Origin: Nitrospirota bacterium | GTDB taxonomy: Bacteria > Nitrospirota > Nitrospiria > Nitrospirales > Nitrospiraceae | Length of the DNA: 51,135 nucleotides | NCBI GenBank assembly: GCA_030682135.1 | Contig: JAUXQT010000054.1 | Location: 1-51,135, forward strand | Direction of reading: 5' to 3' | Shown: positions 1-9,324 of the stretch, one piece after another | How the letters are laid out: each line of letters begins with the position of its first letter | How positions within the stretch are numbered: position 1 is the first letter of the stretch | Notes under the pieces: generated by a model | The model's database searches: none | What the model was told of the DNA's origin: nothing | Seen by the model: the letters and a program-made list of their open reading frames with translations, nothing else | Translations under genes and position numbers: made by a program

Positions 1-591
1 CGAGATCGAGTCGCTCGTGAGTGGGGCCTTAAGCTGGTCGTGGGGCAAAACAAGGAAGCGCTTGCAGCCGGGATGAACCATACTCTGGGCCGCGTCAACT
101 GCTGTACGGCTTTGAAGACCAACGGGCTCAAGCAATTGATCGAACAAAAGGGCTATACGGGCATTATTCTCGGTGTTCGCGCAGACGAAGAAGGAACAAG
201 AGCCAAGGAGCGCTACTTCTCGCCGCGTGACAAACATGGCGATTGGGATTTCCGCGATCAGCCGCCGGAACTCTGGGACCAATTCAAGACGACCTTTCCT
301 CCGGGGACGCACATCAGAATCCATCCGCTGCTGGATTGGACGGAAATCAACATTTGGGAATACATCAAGTTCGAAAACATTCCCTTTATCGATCTCTATC
401 TCGACAAGGGGGAGGGAACGCGCTATCGCAGTCTCGGTTGCGCGCCCTGCACAACCCCGATCAAATCGACGGCGAAATCCGTGGACGACATTATTGACGA
501 GTTGCGGCACACCACGGTAGCAGAACGATCGGGCCGAGCGCAGGACGAAGGGCGGGGGATGGAGCTCCTCCGAAAAGACGGGTACATGTAA
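1..591 (+). CDS. cysD: Sulfate adenylyltransferase subunit 2 (CysD), 5' end missing
   Basis: CysD is the PP-loop (ATP pyrophosphatase) subunit of ATP sulfurylase, which makes APS from sulfate and ATP in the cytoplasm together with the GTPase CysN. The reading frame is open from base 1, so the N-terminal part with the SGGKDS-type loop lies outside the window; a GTG at 40 is internal. The visible part carries the family C-terminal half: [18 protein letters not shown], the [11 protein letters not shown] segment, GCAPCTTPI with its cysteines, and the closing SGRAQDEG...GYM. cysN follows, but a 125-bp palindromic repeat lies between them. Identity is secure from these motifs and the neighbour. Confidence 0.93.
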   Translation, partial: RDRVAREWGLKLVVGQNKEALAAGMNHTLGRVNCCTALKTNGLKQLIEQKGYTGIILGVRADEEGTRAKERYFSPRDKHGDWDFRDQPPELWDQFKTTFPPGTHIRIHPLLDWTEINIWEYIKFENIPFIDLYLDKGEGTRYRSLGCAPCTTPIKSTAKSVDDIIDELRHTTVAERSGRAQDEGRGMELLRKDGYM

Positions 592-594
592 CGG

Positions 595-719
595 CAGAAT
601 GTTGAAACAGGCATCCAGCGGCGTTCTCGGGTCAGAAAAATCCTCGACGTACCTAAGAGAGTACGCCTCCGGTTTTTCCTCCCCTGCGGCCTTGCTGGGC
701 TGCCTGTTTGAACATTCTG
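595..719. repeat. Dispersed long-hairpin repeat, copy A
   Basis: This imperfect palindrome of about 125 bp starts CAGAATGTTGAAACAGGC and ends GCCTGTTTGAACATTCTG. The ends are inverted complements, with CCAGC/GCTGG further in. An inner arm pair sits near ACGTACC...GTACGCC, so the whole element can fold into one long hairpin. Related copies lie at 2576-2701, 10421-10542 and, diverged, 26508-26667. It separates cysD from cysN and could work as a terminator or attenuator; that role is inference. Confidence 0.8.
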
Positions 720-729
720 GAGTCTGAAA

Positions 730-2574
730 ATGGCAGAAACAGTTTCGAAACCATCTGACAATCTGAACATCGTCATCGTGGGGCACGTGGACCACGGAAA
801 GTCCACTCTGCTGGGGCGGCTCTATGCCGACACGGGATCGTTGCCGGATGGCAAGCTTGAAAAGGTTCAAGCGATCTGCCGGCAGCAGGGCAAGGAATTT
901 GAGTACGCGTTCCTGTTCGATGCGTTTCTTGAAGAACAGGAGCAGGGCATCACGATCGATACAGCGCGGACATTCTTCGCCTGGAAGGGTCGGCACTACA
1001 TCATCATCGATGCGCCGGGGCACAAAGAGTTCCTCAAGAACATGATCTCAGGGGCGGCCCGAGCCGAAGGGGCTTTGCTGTTGATCGATGCCTTGGAGGG
1101 TGTCAAGGAGCAGTCCAAGAAACATGGCTATCTGTTATCGCTTCTCGGCGTGCGCCAGTTTGCCGTCGTGGTGAACAAAATGGATCTGGTCGGCTATCGG
1201 CAGGATGTGTTCGACGGGATCGAAAAGGAATATCGAGAGTTTCTCGGGCAATTCAAGGCGGTGCCGCAGCAGGTTATTCCGGTCAGTGCCAAGCTCGGCG
1301 ATAATATCGCCAACCGGAGCGAGCAGATGCCCTGGTATAGCGGTCCGACCGTGCTGGATGCGCTCAGTGCGTTCCGGAAGGAGCCCGGACGTTCCGAGCA
1401 GCCGCTTCGACTGCCGGTTCAGGACGTGTACAAGTTCGACGCCCGCCGCATCATCGCCGGACGCATTACGGCAGGGCAATTGAAGGTTGGCGATTCGGTG
1501 GTGTTCTCTCCCTCGAATAAGCGGGCCACGGTCAAATCGATTGAAGCGTTCAATGTCGATCCCCTGCCGGTTGAAGGCCATGCGGGCCAGTCCGTCGGTG
1601 TCACGCTCGACGAGCAGATCTTTGTCGAGCGAGGAGAGGTGGCGTCGCATCAGGAGCAGCTTCCGCTTGTGTCGACGGCCTTTCGAGCGAATGTGTTCTG
1701 GCTGGGCCGGAAGCCGTTGGAGCGAGGACGGCGGTATCAGCTCAGAGTGGCGACGAAGGAAGTGGATTGTGAAGTCGCCACCATTCACCGGATCATCGAC
1801 ACGATGGATCTGGCTCAGCAGCAGGGTAGCAGCGTGGTGAATAAGAATCAGGTGGCAGAGATTACCATTCGAGCCAAAGCGCCGGTGGCATTCGATCTCT
1901 CGGCTTCGTTCGAGGCGACAGGCCGGTTCGTTCTCGTGGATGAGTATGACATCGCCGGCGGCGGCATCGTGACAGAACTGGTCCACGACGATCAGGAGTT
2001 CCTCCGGGAAGAAGCGCGGCAGCGTGACTTTGCCTGGGTGAAGGGTGAGGTCGGTGTCGAGGATCGTGCGCAGCAATATGGTCACCGAGCCGCCATTGTG
2101 CTGGTGACAGGCGGGCGGCATACAGGGAAGTCGTTCTTAGCCAGGACTATCGAGGCCCGGCTTGTGGCGGATGGCCGGCATGCCTACTTGCTCGACGGAG
2201 GCAATCTCCGACGCGGGCTTGACGCAGACCTCTCGGAAGGAGAACGAGGACAGGCGACCGAGATGGCTCGCCGTTATGGCGAAGTGGCGAGGTTGCTGGT
2301 GGATACAGGGTTGATCGTGGTCTCGACGACCAATCCCTTCGGGCTGGCCTATGTCGAAGCGGCGCAGGCTATCAGGACGCTCGTTCATCCGGTCCCGGTC
2401 ATCGCGATTCACATGAGCAAGGCGCCTGAAGAGGCTCCGCCAAATACGGATATCGTGCTGTCAGGCCCGACAGACTTTGATGCCGCTACTCGACGAATTC
2501 TTGAGGAACTGAAACGTCGTGGAGTTCTGGCTCAGGCGATCGGAGCGAAGCCGACCTTTCAATATTCGATATAG
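730..2574 (+). CDS. cysN: Sulfate adenylyltransferase subunit 1 fused to an adenylylsulfate-kinase-like domain
   Basis: This 614-residue protein has two parts. Residues 1 to about 440 are the CysN GTPase: GHVDHGKS at 18-25, DAPGH at 94-98, NKMD at 149-152, then EF-Tu-like beta-barrel domains. It drives ATP sulfurylase with CysD. Residues from about 455 are an APS-kinase (CysC)-type domain with P-loop GGRHTGKS at 461-468 and DGGNLRRGL. This is the NodQ/CysNC arrangement. The kinase half is atypical: the usual DGDNVR is DGGNLR, and the FISP motif is replaced by STTNP. APS kinase activity is therefore uncertain, while the GTPase assignment is firm. Start: ATG at 730. Confidence 0.92.
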   Translation: MAETVSKPSDNLNIVIVGHVDHGKSTLLGRLYADTGSLPDGKLEKVQAICRQQGKEFEYAFLFDAFLEEQEQGITIDTARTFFAWKGRHYIIIDAPGHKEFLKNMISGAARAEGALLLIDALEGVKEQSKKHGYLLSLLGVRQFAVVVNKMDLVGYRQDVFDGIEKEYREFLGQFKAVPQQVIPVSAKLGDNIANRSEQMPWYSGPTVLDALSAFRKEPGRSEQPLRLPVQDVYKFDARRIIAGRITAGQLKVGDSVVFSPSNKRATVKSIEAFNVDPLPVEGHAGQSVGVTLDEQIFVERGEVASHQEQLPLVSTAFRANVFWLGRKPLERGRRYQLRVATKEVDCEVATIHRIIDTMDLAQQQGSSVVNKNQVAEITIRAKAPVAFDLSASFEATGRFVLVDEYDIAGGGIVTELVHDDQEFLREEARQRDFAWVKGEVGVEDRAQQYGHRAAIVLVTGGRHTGKSFLARTIEARLVADGRHAYLLDGGNLRRGLDADLSEGERGQATEMARRYGEVARLLVDTGLIVVSTTNPFGLAYVEAAQAIRTLVHPVPVIAIHMSKAPEEAPPNTDIVLSGPTDFDAATRRILEELKRRGVLAQAIGAKPTFQYSI

Positions 2575-2575
2575 T

Positions 2576-2701
2576 CGGATGCTGAAAAAGCCCGCCAGCT
2601 TCGTTCTCGTCTCATCGAAATCCTCAACGTACCCCTGAGGGTACGCCTCCGGTTTCGATTCGCCTGCGGCCTTGCTGGACGAACTTTTTGAGCATCCTGC
2701 C
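2576..2701. repeat. Dispersed long-hairpin repeat, copy B
   Basis: It begins CGGATGCTGAAAAAGCCCG two bases after the cysN stop and ends CTTTTTGAGCATCCTG. Nested arms include GAAATCC...GGTTTC and CGTACCC / GGGTACG around a four-base loop. It is the same family as the copies at 595 and 10421. It sits between cysN and the left edge of the foreign three-gene block. Confidence 0.8.
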
Positions 2702-2841
2702 GAGGTGCTACCGCTTGTTCCATATGTGCAGGCATTCGAATGTGGTTCATCGGCCTTTGCAATCGCCTGTTTTCCGTATGGCCTGGGATTAGCAGGCAAT
2801 TTCTGCTGGCTTTGCCGAAATGATTCGGACGTCGAATTATA

Positions 2842-2848
2842 GTTAGCC
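2842..2848 (+). other. Left boundary of the cassette (split attC core, GTTAGCC)
   Basis: GTTAGCC is the exact reverse complement of GGCTAAC, the outer left arm of the attC-like hairpin at 9325-9375. Integron integrase cuts cassettes between G and TT of the core GTTRRRY. An inserted cassette therefore starts with TTRRRY at its left end, while its attC sits at the right end. Here T2843 would be the first cassette base. The heptamer match is read directly; the recombination history is inferred. A given heptamer is expected about once per 16 kb per strand, so chance is possible but small in this short flank. Confidence 0.5.
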
Positions 2849-2978
2849 GGACCAACGGAAGCCAGGTGTCGCTACGCGGCCATCGGTTACAAACCGCGCG
2901 ACCACATCTTTCAAATTGTCCGGATTCGTCCGCGCGCCTACAGCCGCTATCAGCGGAGGCGCATTCCTCGGAACAAGC

Positions 2979-4868
2979 GTGAGCATGAACAGCGTATTCA
3001 GCGTCGGCCAGCTCGTGCGCTTCCAGGAGACGACCTCGCGCTGGTATTTCGCCAGGGTCCGCCGCGTCCGAGACGAGGAGGTGGAGCTGTCCTTCTTTGA
3101 CGGGTCAGTTCCGATGAAGGTGCCACGCGCGCAGGTCGAGTCGTTGGAGGCGTTTCTTGGTGGGCGCAAGCGAACGTGGTCGCGAACGCGTTCCCAGCTG
3201 ACCGGCTTTTTCTATGGCCGTAAGTTCGAGCGGCTCCGCGAGAACCGCTTCCGCGAGATGCAGCGCACGCTCCGCAAGGCCGGCGTCTCGTTTCACCCAG
3301 AGGACTGGCCCACGGCAGATACGCGGGTGCAGCTTTGGCGGGACGGCAGCTTCGTCGAACGCAACGGAGCGGATCCCAAGCTGGAGGGTCTCCTGCCTCA
3401 ATGGCTCGAACCCTTCGTGTTGCCTGCCGGGTCGCGCGATCCGCTCGGCCTGCAGGCGCCAGCCGAAAGGCTGGTGAACGAGGTTCTTCCTGGACTCACC
3501 GTGTTCACGTTCCGCGCCGGCTACTACGGCTTCCTCACCTGGGCGATCCGGTCCGTGAACGGGCTTGCGCGCGACGCCGTTCCTCGGCGCACACCGCGCC
3601 GGGAGGTTCTCAACGCGCTCGAGCGGACGCTGGCTCTCTGCGAGTTCGTGTACCACGGCGTGGACGATGACTCCTGCACCTTGATTGGGCAGCGCAGCAA
3701 ACTGCGCGTCCTCTCGGGCAATGAGGGCGACCGGTATCGCGTCCCGGAGAGCATCCTCAAGAACCAGAACAGCGCCGGCAGCTTCCGCCTGTTTGCGACC
3801 TCGCTTGTGAGCCTCGGGCTCGCGGAGGAGGCCGACGAGCTGGCGGCGGACGGACTCCTACCTTTTCAGCTCACCCCGCTCGGCGACGGGCTAGCGACCG
3901 CGTTTCAGCGTCGCGTCGATCCGTCGTTCATTCCGTTCGGTCTGGGCGAACGCATGCAGACTCGAGACACGCTTCGCGGCTGGGGGCGAGATCTCTGTTT
4001 CTCGGCCATCGCTCGGCAGGCGCGCTACCGAGAGCCCTTGCTTCGAGGCCTGCTTCTCGGCAACAGTCGCGACACGGAGAAGCGGTACCGGACAGTCGCT
4101 CACCTCTTCGCCGAGGGATTTTTCGCCGACGCCGACGCTGACGTGGCGGTGCAGGACGCCGTCAACGAAGAGGACGCCGCCAATCTTGAAGACGACGTTC
4201 AGGGTGCCGGCGTCTCAAACCTTGACGTCGTCTTCCACTTCTACGGCTGTCCGCCACGCGAGGACCTTCGTCCTCTCCAGGCCCTGTCTGTATTCGAGCT
4301 CCTCTCTCTCGGCCTTTCCGCCATCTTTCGCGCGGCGGTCGTCAGCATCGCCGATGCGGGCAAAGCCGACATCGCGGGCCTGACGCGCTCGATCGGTTCT
4401 GCGGGAGCGCTCGCGGCGCTCTGGCAGACGCCAATGAAGGACGCGAAGCCGAAGACCGTCAGGAAGCTGGCCGTGGAACTCTTGGAGTGCGACGACGCAG
4501 TCGAGGCTGCTGCCATTGGCGGTGCGCTCCTCCTTCGGCTCATTCGCGACCCGCTCCTTCCGGTGGTCTGGGAGTCGCTTGTCCAGATGGCTCGCGAGCC
4601 CATCGAGCTCATCGAATGCTGCCTGCGGCAGAGAATGGACCGCTCGCTGGCCGAGGCGTTGCCGCAGTTGCTGCTCTCGATGGCTGAGCGCCACGAGCTC
4701 GTGTCGCAGCGAAAGAACCGTCAGCGGTGGTTGTTCGTGGAAGGCGCCACGATCGTGCGCGACGATCCTCAGGCGATGGGGCTCGGCCTGCACGCGCTCC
4801 GATTCCCGCAGCTCGGCTCTCTCGTGCGGGATCTCGACCTTTGCGAGGAGGATCTTCGCCATGGCTGA
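2979..4868 (+). CDS. Unknown protein with SH3/Tudor-like N-terminus, first gene of the putative defence cassette
   Basis: The protein has about 629 residues and I do not recognise its family. Residues about 5-58 (SVGQLVRF...YFARVRRV...VELSFFDG...VPRAQVESL) look like a small SH3/Tudor-type barrel, similar in style to the N-terminus of RapA-type helicases. The middle is mixed; residues about 383-410 are strongly acidic (ADADAD, NEEDAANLEDD). The C-terminal third is helical and Leu/Ala rich. No catalytic motif, membrane segment or signal peptide is seen. The start is uncertain: GTG 2979 or ATG 2985, with GGAGG about 20 bp upstream; TTG 2916 is less likely. It overlaps the PLD gene by 8 bp, which suggests a complex with the nuclease and helicase. 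Confidence 0.8.
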   Translation: MSMNSVFSVGQLVRFQETTSRWYFARVRRVRDEEVELSFFDGSVPMKVPRAQVESLEAFLGGRKRTWSRTRSQLTGFFYGRKFERLRENRFREMQRTLRKAGVSFHPEDWPTADTRVQLWRDGSFVERNGADPKLEGLLPQWLEPFVLPAGSRDPLGLQAPAERLVNEVLPGLTVFTFRAGYYGFLTWAIRSVNGLARDAVPRRTPRREVLNALERTLALCEFVYHGVDDDSCTLIGQRSKLRVLSGNEGDRYRVPESILKNQNSAGSFRLFATSLVSLGLAEEADELAADGLLPFQLTPLGDGLATAFQRRVDPSFIPFGLGERMQTRDTLRGWGRDLCFSAIARQARYREPLLRGLLLGNSRDTEKRYRTVAHLFAEGFFADADADVAVQDAVNEEDAANLEDDVQGAGVSNLDVVFHFYGCPPREDLRPLQALSVFELLSLGLSAIFRAAVVSIADAGKADIAGLTRSIGSAGALAALWQTPMKDAKPKTVRKLAVELLECDDAVEAAAIGGALLLRLIRDPLLPVVWESLVQMAREPIELIECCLRQRMDRSLAEALPQLLLSMAERHELVSQRKNRQRWLFVEGATIVRDDPQAMGLGLHALRFPQLGSLVRDLDLCEEDLRHG

Positions 4869-6876
4869 GCGGCTGCCAGTCAGAGACGCGCTGATGTCGT
4901 TCGCGCCCCATGAGGCCCTGCGTGCCGCGCTCTTCCTGACCTACTCTTTCGATGGACGCTGGTTCGAGGAGGCGCTGGTCCCGGACCTCTGCGAGCGCCC
5001 GATCGCGACGATGCTCGTGGTTCGAGATCGCAACGCCATTTCGTCGGAGGCCCCGAGTGTCCGATATCGAAAGGCCAACGCCTGCGCGAGTGCCGTCTTT
5101 CATCCGAAACTAGCGTTGCTCGTGACCGAGGACAGCGCGCGGGCGGTGATCAGCAGCGCGAATCTGACCCGAGTGGGCTTCGAACGTCAGTGTGAGCTGG
5201 GCCGCGTCTTCGACCTTGGGCCGTCCGCGCTTGGAGACCACGGTATCTTCAAGAGCCTCGTCGACTACCTCGACGGCGGAGTTTCCAGGGAGGTCAAGGG
5301 GGACTCGGCTCGAGACTTGGCCGACGCCACGGAGGCTCTCCGCGAAGTCGTGAAGAAGCACAAGGCCCCGCCGTCGGCCGCTTCCCACGTGTTGTTGCAC
5401 AACTACGCCGAGCCGATCTGGACGCAGCTTCTCGCGCGCATGCCTCATCGAGTGCTGCGACGCGCCGTCATCGTCAGCCCGTTCTTCGAACCCGACCGCA
5501 GACATCCCGAGGATCCCGCGCTGGGACCACAGGACGCGTCGATCTTCGGACGAATGCTGTACGAGGACTTCGAGTTCGACACCCTCAAGGACGAGATCCC
5601 GGTACGTGTGTTCTTCCGGCAGAGCGAGGGCCGCACGGAGCTTCCGGTGCGGAAGCTCACGAAGCTCGTGAGCGAGGTAGCCTTCTTCGCCCAGGACGAG
5701 CGCGAACAGCGTCTGCACGCAAAGCTATTGTTGCTCGAGGGCGCCGAAGGACCAGGTCGCGAGCCGTTTCTTCTGGCCCTCCACGGGTCGCCGAACTTCA
5801 CGACGGCCGGACTCCTCAACCGTCCGCCGAACGGCAACTCGGAACTTGCCGTGCTCACCACGTTGCCAGTCAAACGCAGGAGCATGGAGCAGAGCGTGCG
5901 CGTGCTCGGTCTCGACCGCGGGTTCAACCAGGTCGAGGACCTCAGCGCTCTGCATTCCGAAAAGGAGGGAGAGCCGCCCTCGCCACCCACGCAGGGCGTC
6001 GCGGACGCAACCTACAGGGTCGCGGAGGGGGCAGTGGCGGTCTCGCTCCTGCAGGCGACGCCGGCCGGGGCGCGTGTGCGCATCCTTCTGCAGCGCGATG
6101 GTGCCTGGGTCGTGATTGGCGAGGTCGCTGCCTCAGGGGTCACCAACGTCGTGGTCCCCGTGACGGGCATGGCTGATGTCGATGCCACGACGAAGCTGCT
6201 CGAACTTCGAGGAACGATTCTGCGCATCGAAGTCATCGGCGCCGACGACAGCGTGCTTGCGTCCGATTCGGCGCCGGTGAACGTCGACGTGCCCGCGGAG
6301 TTCTGTGGGCTCACGCTTGTAGGGGCCGCACTTCTCACGCTCGACGAGCGCATCGCGCGTGCCGGCGTCGGACTCCCGCCCACGTACCGAGAGCAACAGA
6401 AGTGGTTGGAGGCCCGGAAAGCGCAGGAATCTGCTGGCGAAGGGCCTGCCGTGGTCACCCATCAAGCGGACTTGGACCGCTTCTACCGTAACGTGCATCA
6501 GGGCCTCCGCGGGATCCTCGCCCGCGCGAAGGCAACCCCAGGCTCGGAGTTCGCGACCCGCCGAAGCTTGGATGAGCTTAGTCGCTGGGCTGTCGAGGCC
6601 GCGACCAGCGACGTGATGGTAATGACGCGGGAGTGCCGCCTCTTCTTGGTCGAGCGGCTTCTTCGCGGGGCTCGAACTGTCATCGATGGCTGCTCGCCAG
6701 CGCTGAAGGCTCGCGTGCCAGCCATCGCGGCTGACCTTCGGCTCTCCGATCGGCTCGGCGAGGTGGTCGGGTGGCTCGAGCGGATCGAAGAGCCGGCGCT
6801 TGCCACCTACGCGGCGGGCTCTCGCGTTCACGCGAAGCAAATGATGGGCGCTTTCAAGAATGGAACCACCCGGTGA
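4861..6876 (+). CDS. Phospholipase-D-like (two HKD motifs) putative nuclease
   Basis: This 671-residue protein has an N-terminal PLD-type module with two HxK...N motifs. The first is HPK at 81-83 with SSANLT ending near N101. The second is HAK at 286-288 with GSPNFT around N312. Both catalytic His/Lys pairs are intact, as in PLD-superfamily nucleases and in the PLD proteins of several defence systems. A Pro-rich linker (near residue 375) leads to a beta-rich segment (about 385-490) and a helical C-terminus. ATG 4861 overlaps the preceding stop by 8 bp, and the stop overlaps the helicase GTG as GTGA, so translation is coupled. The open frame extends further upstream, but that part is the shadow of the first gene. 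Nuclease activity is inferred from the motifs. Confidence 0.85.
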   Translation: MAERLPVRDALMSFAPHEALRAALFLTYSFDGRWFEEALVPDLCERPIATMLVVRDRNAISSEAPSVRYRKANACASAVFHPKLALLVTEDSARAVISSANLTRVGFERQCELGRVFDLGPSALGDHGIFKSLVDYLDGGVSREVKGDSARDLADATEALREVVKKHKAPPSAASHVLLHNYAEPIWTQLLARMPHRVLRRAVIVSPFFEPDRRHPEDPALGPQDASIFGRMLYEDFEFDTLKDEIPVRVFFRQSEGRTELPVRKLTKLVSEVAFFAQDEREQRLHAKLLLLEGAEGPGREPFLLALHGSPNFTTAGLLNRPPNGNSELAVLTTLPVKRRSMEQSVRVLGLDRGFNQVEDLSALHSEKEGEPPSPPTQGVADATYRVAEGAVAVSLLQATPAGARVRILLQRDGAWVVIGEVAASGVTNVVVPVTGMADVDATTKLLELRGTILRIEVIGADDSVLASDSAPVNVDVPAEFCGLTLVGAALLTLDERIARAGVGLPPTYREQQKWLEARKAQESAGEGPAVVTHQADLDRFYRNVHQGLRGILARAKATPGSEFATRRSLDELSRWAVEAATSDVMVMTRECRLFLVERLLRGARTVIDGCSPALKARVPAIAADLRLSDRLGEVVGWLERIEEPALATYAAGSRVHAKQMMGAFKNGTTR

Positions 6877-9293
6877 CCACCGAGCACGACATAGAGGCTC
6901 TGGTTTCGAACCTGCCGCTTGGCGCTGGCCACGAAGACCAGGAGCGAGTGGTCGCCGCTGCTTTGCGACGCTTCCTCGTCCATGGACAGCGCGGGGTCGT
7001 GCTTGCCGACGAAGTCGGCTTTGGCAAGACCTACGAAGCTCTCGCGGTGGTCTCCCACCTCTGCGCGTACGCGCGACATCGTCGGAAACCTTTCGAGCGC
7101 GCCCTCGTGTTGTGCAAGCCCGCGTTGGTGCGTAAGTGGGAGGAGGAGACAAGCTCGACGCGCGCGGGCCGTGGATTCCCGAGATACCTTCCGGCGAAAC
7201 ACCCGGCCCACGCACTGTTCGGCAATGAGGTTCGCTGCATCGATACCCGGGCAACGGCGCGAGAGCTCCGACACGCCGGCGTCCGTGGGCAACGAGTAGA
7301 TGGCCGTCATCAGGTTCCGCCGGGTCTCTATATCGTCAACGAGAAGCTACTCCAGGAGGAGAAGCGGCAAGCATCCACCCTCCTGCGCCAGATCTGGAGC
7401 ACTCGCTGGGACGTCGTGGTCGTGGACGAGGCGCATCACTACGCACACGGCAACAGACCGATGCTGCTGTTCGCGCCCGATGGCGATCTCCGGAACTATG
7501 ACCAGGCCTCCCTCGACTTCGACAAGATCCTCACGCTTACGGCCACGCCGTTCGAGCTTTCGCCGCACGAACTCGTGAACCTGCTGGCCCTCGTGAGGGC
7601 GGATCACGCCGCACTCGACACGATCGAGGCCGGGTTGCAGAATTTCGTTCGGGCGCTCGATCGCTTCTTTGAGCTCCGGGAGCGCTCGCCAAGCGATCCG
7701 CTGCGGCAGCAGCAGGTCGGATTGCTGCAGCGGCTGCGCGATGACGACGCACTGAACTCTGGAGCCAGCGACCGTGGGCTCCAGTCGCTGTTGCGACGCT
7801 TCCTCATTCGCAACACGAAGAAGCAGAACGAACGCCGGTACTTTCTCGTCGAGCGCGGACCTCTTGGATTCGAGAGCGGGGAATTCCGCAAGCTCGACGA
7901 GAATCTGCAACACCGCGTGCGGCGCTCACCGCTCATCCCATTCGAGGGAGAGCACACGCTGTTCTACCTCGAGCTACGCGAGCTCATTCAGGAGGTCACG
8001 GAGCGCGCCCGAGACGGCGAAACGAAGCGCACGTTCATCCCCACAGACCTCAGGCAGGGGCTTTCGTCGTACCGGCAGATTGCGGCTTCGGACCTCCTGA
8101 GCCGCAATCTCAAAAGCGCTGCTCGTCTCAGAGTGCTCGTCGAGCGCTGGAACAAGGACGGCAAGCTTCACCCGAAGGTGGCTGCCCTCAGGGACGTCGT
8201 CCGCGGGATCGTCGAGACAGAGATCCGCAAGGTCCACGAGTCTTCCGACGCTTGGTTCTCGAAGGTACTCATCTTCAACAAGCTCATCCGTGGCACGGCA
8301 CCCCAGTTGACCGAGGTTCTCGGAGACATTCTCCAGGTCGCGTTCGACCGGTCGCTCAGCGAGTTCCTTACCCCCTTGGGCATGACCCGTGATGAGCTCG
8401 GTCGGAAGGTGCGGCAAGCGGTGGATGCCCAGCTCGACAGCGCGGAGCGAGCGCTGAAGGCGGACCCAGCGTGTACGGCCTGGCGACAGGTCCCCGATGA
8501 GTTCGCGCGCGAGGACTTCATGAGGCATCGCGGGCGCTCGATCCTTCACGTGTTCCGAGAGCCCCTGCGTCGGCGAGCGGTCCAGTCACTGGCACTCATC
8601 GACCTCATTCGGAGTTCGCCTTCGCTCGACGACGCACGCATCGAAACTTGGGTCGAGCAGGAGATTACTGGGCGCGCGGTTCGCACCGTTCGCGCGGTGA
8701 TCGATCGCTATCTCGACGACACTCCACACGACGACGAGCCGCGTGAGACGCTGATGGATCGCGCCGAGCGAGAGCTAATCGTCGAGCTCGAGGAGTCGAA
8801 GTCGATTGCGCTCGTCGGCCGCTTCGACGGGGACAACGCGTCCGACAGAGAGGCGCACCGTAGGAACTTCAACCGGAGACACAACCCGTTCCTCCTGCTC
8901 GTGGGTCAGGTGGGTGAAGAAGGGATCGATCTCCAAGAGCAGTGCAGGTACGTCATCCACTACGATCTCGAATGGAACCCCGCTCGAATGGAGCAGCGCG
9001 AGGGGCGTGTGGATCGCATGGGTTGGATGGGCGAGCGTCGCGATGCGGCGGGCTTCATCGACGTACGATTCCTGCTCCTCAACGGCACGTACGAGGAGCG
9101 CATCTTTCACACGGTCATGCAGCGCGACCAGTGGTTCCAGATCTTGATCGGTTCGAAGAAGAAGGAACTCGGGCTGCTTCCAGAGGAAGTCGACCAGGAG
9201 GTTGCTCAGGATCAGATCGAGGACGACGGCTCGGGCAGTGCCCTGACGGATAGCGAGAAGGCGCGAGTGATGCTGGACCTTCGTCCGGAGTGA
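6873..9293 (+). CDS. SNF2/RapA-type superfamily 2 helicase/translocase
   Basis: This protein of about 806 residues has complete SF2 motifs: motif I ADEVGFGKT (about 45-53), motif II DEAH (185-188), motif III TATP (223-226), motif V GEEGIDLQ (681-688), and motif VI QREGRVDR (708-715) preceded by HYDLEWNPARMEQ. The WNP...RxGRxDR end is typical of SNF2/RapA-like translocases. About 400 residues separate motif III from the second RecA lobe, a long insertion. GTG 6873 is chosen because it overlaps the PLD stop by 4 bp; the frame is open further upstream only inside the PLD gene. No nuclease motif is seen in it. It probably moves on or remodels DNA for the PLD protein. It is related in style to DISARM DrmD, but no other DISARM gene is present. 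Confidence 0.88.
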   Translation: MTTEHDIEALVSNLPLGAGHEDQERVVAAALRRFLVHGQRGVVLADEVGFGKTYEALAVVSHLCAYARHRRKPFERALVLCKPALVRKWEEETSSTRAGRGFPRYLPAKHPAHALFGNEVRCIDTRATARELRHAGVRGQRVDGRHQVPPGLYIVNEKLLQEEKRQASTLLRQIWSTRWDVVVVDEAHHYAHGNRPMLLFAPDGDLRNYDQASLDFDKILTLTATPFELSPHELVNLLALVRADHAALDTIEAGLQNFVRALDRFFELRERSPSDPLRQQQVGLLQRLRDDDALNSGASDRGLQSLLRRFLIRNTKKQNERRYFLVERGPLGFESGEFRKLDENLQHRVRRSPLIPFEGEHTLFYLELRELIQEVTERARDGETKRTFIPTDLRQGLSSYRQIAASDLLSRNLKSAARLRVLVERWNKDGKLHPKVAALRDVVRGIVETEIRKVHESSDAWFSKVLIFNKLIRGTAPQLTEVLGDILQVAFDRSLSEFLTPLGMTRDELGRKVRQAVDAQLDSAERALKADPACTAWRQVPDEFAREDFMRHRGRSILHVFREPLRRRAVQSLALIDLIRSSPSLDDARIETWVEQEITGRAVRTVRAVIDRYLDDTPHDDEPRETLMDRAERELIVELEESKSIALVGRFDGDNASDREAHRRNFNRRHNPFLLLVGQVGEEGIDLQEQCRYVIHYDLEWNPARMEQREGRVDRMGWMGERRDAAGFIDVRFLLLNGTYEERIFHTVMQRDQWFQILIGSKKKELGLLPEEVDQEVAQDQIEDDGSGSALTDSEKARVMLDLRPE

Positions 9294-9324
9294 TGAATGC
9301 TGAATCGAGACTATGGAATTTGAT

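Noticed and set aside
1135-2121. 328-codon minus-strand frame inside cysN
   Set aside because: It is a shadow of a clear GTPase gene; no domain and no ribosome-binding site.
6133-7254. 373-codon minus-strand frame across the PLD/helicase junction
   Set aside because: The plus-strand genes have intact motifs and coupled starts; this frame is a by-product of high G+C.
2979-9293. Calling the trio DISARM, Dpd or Mokosh
   Set aside because: Only the helicase and PLD classes are shared. There is no DrmA/DrmB, no methyltransferase, no DpdA transglycosylase and no helicase-PLD fusion in the window.
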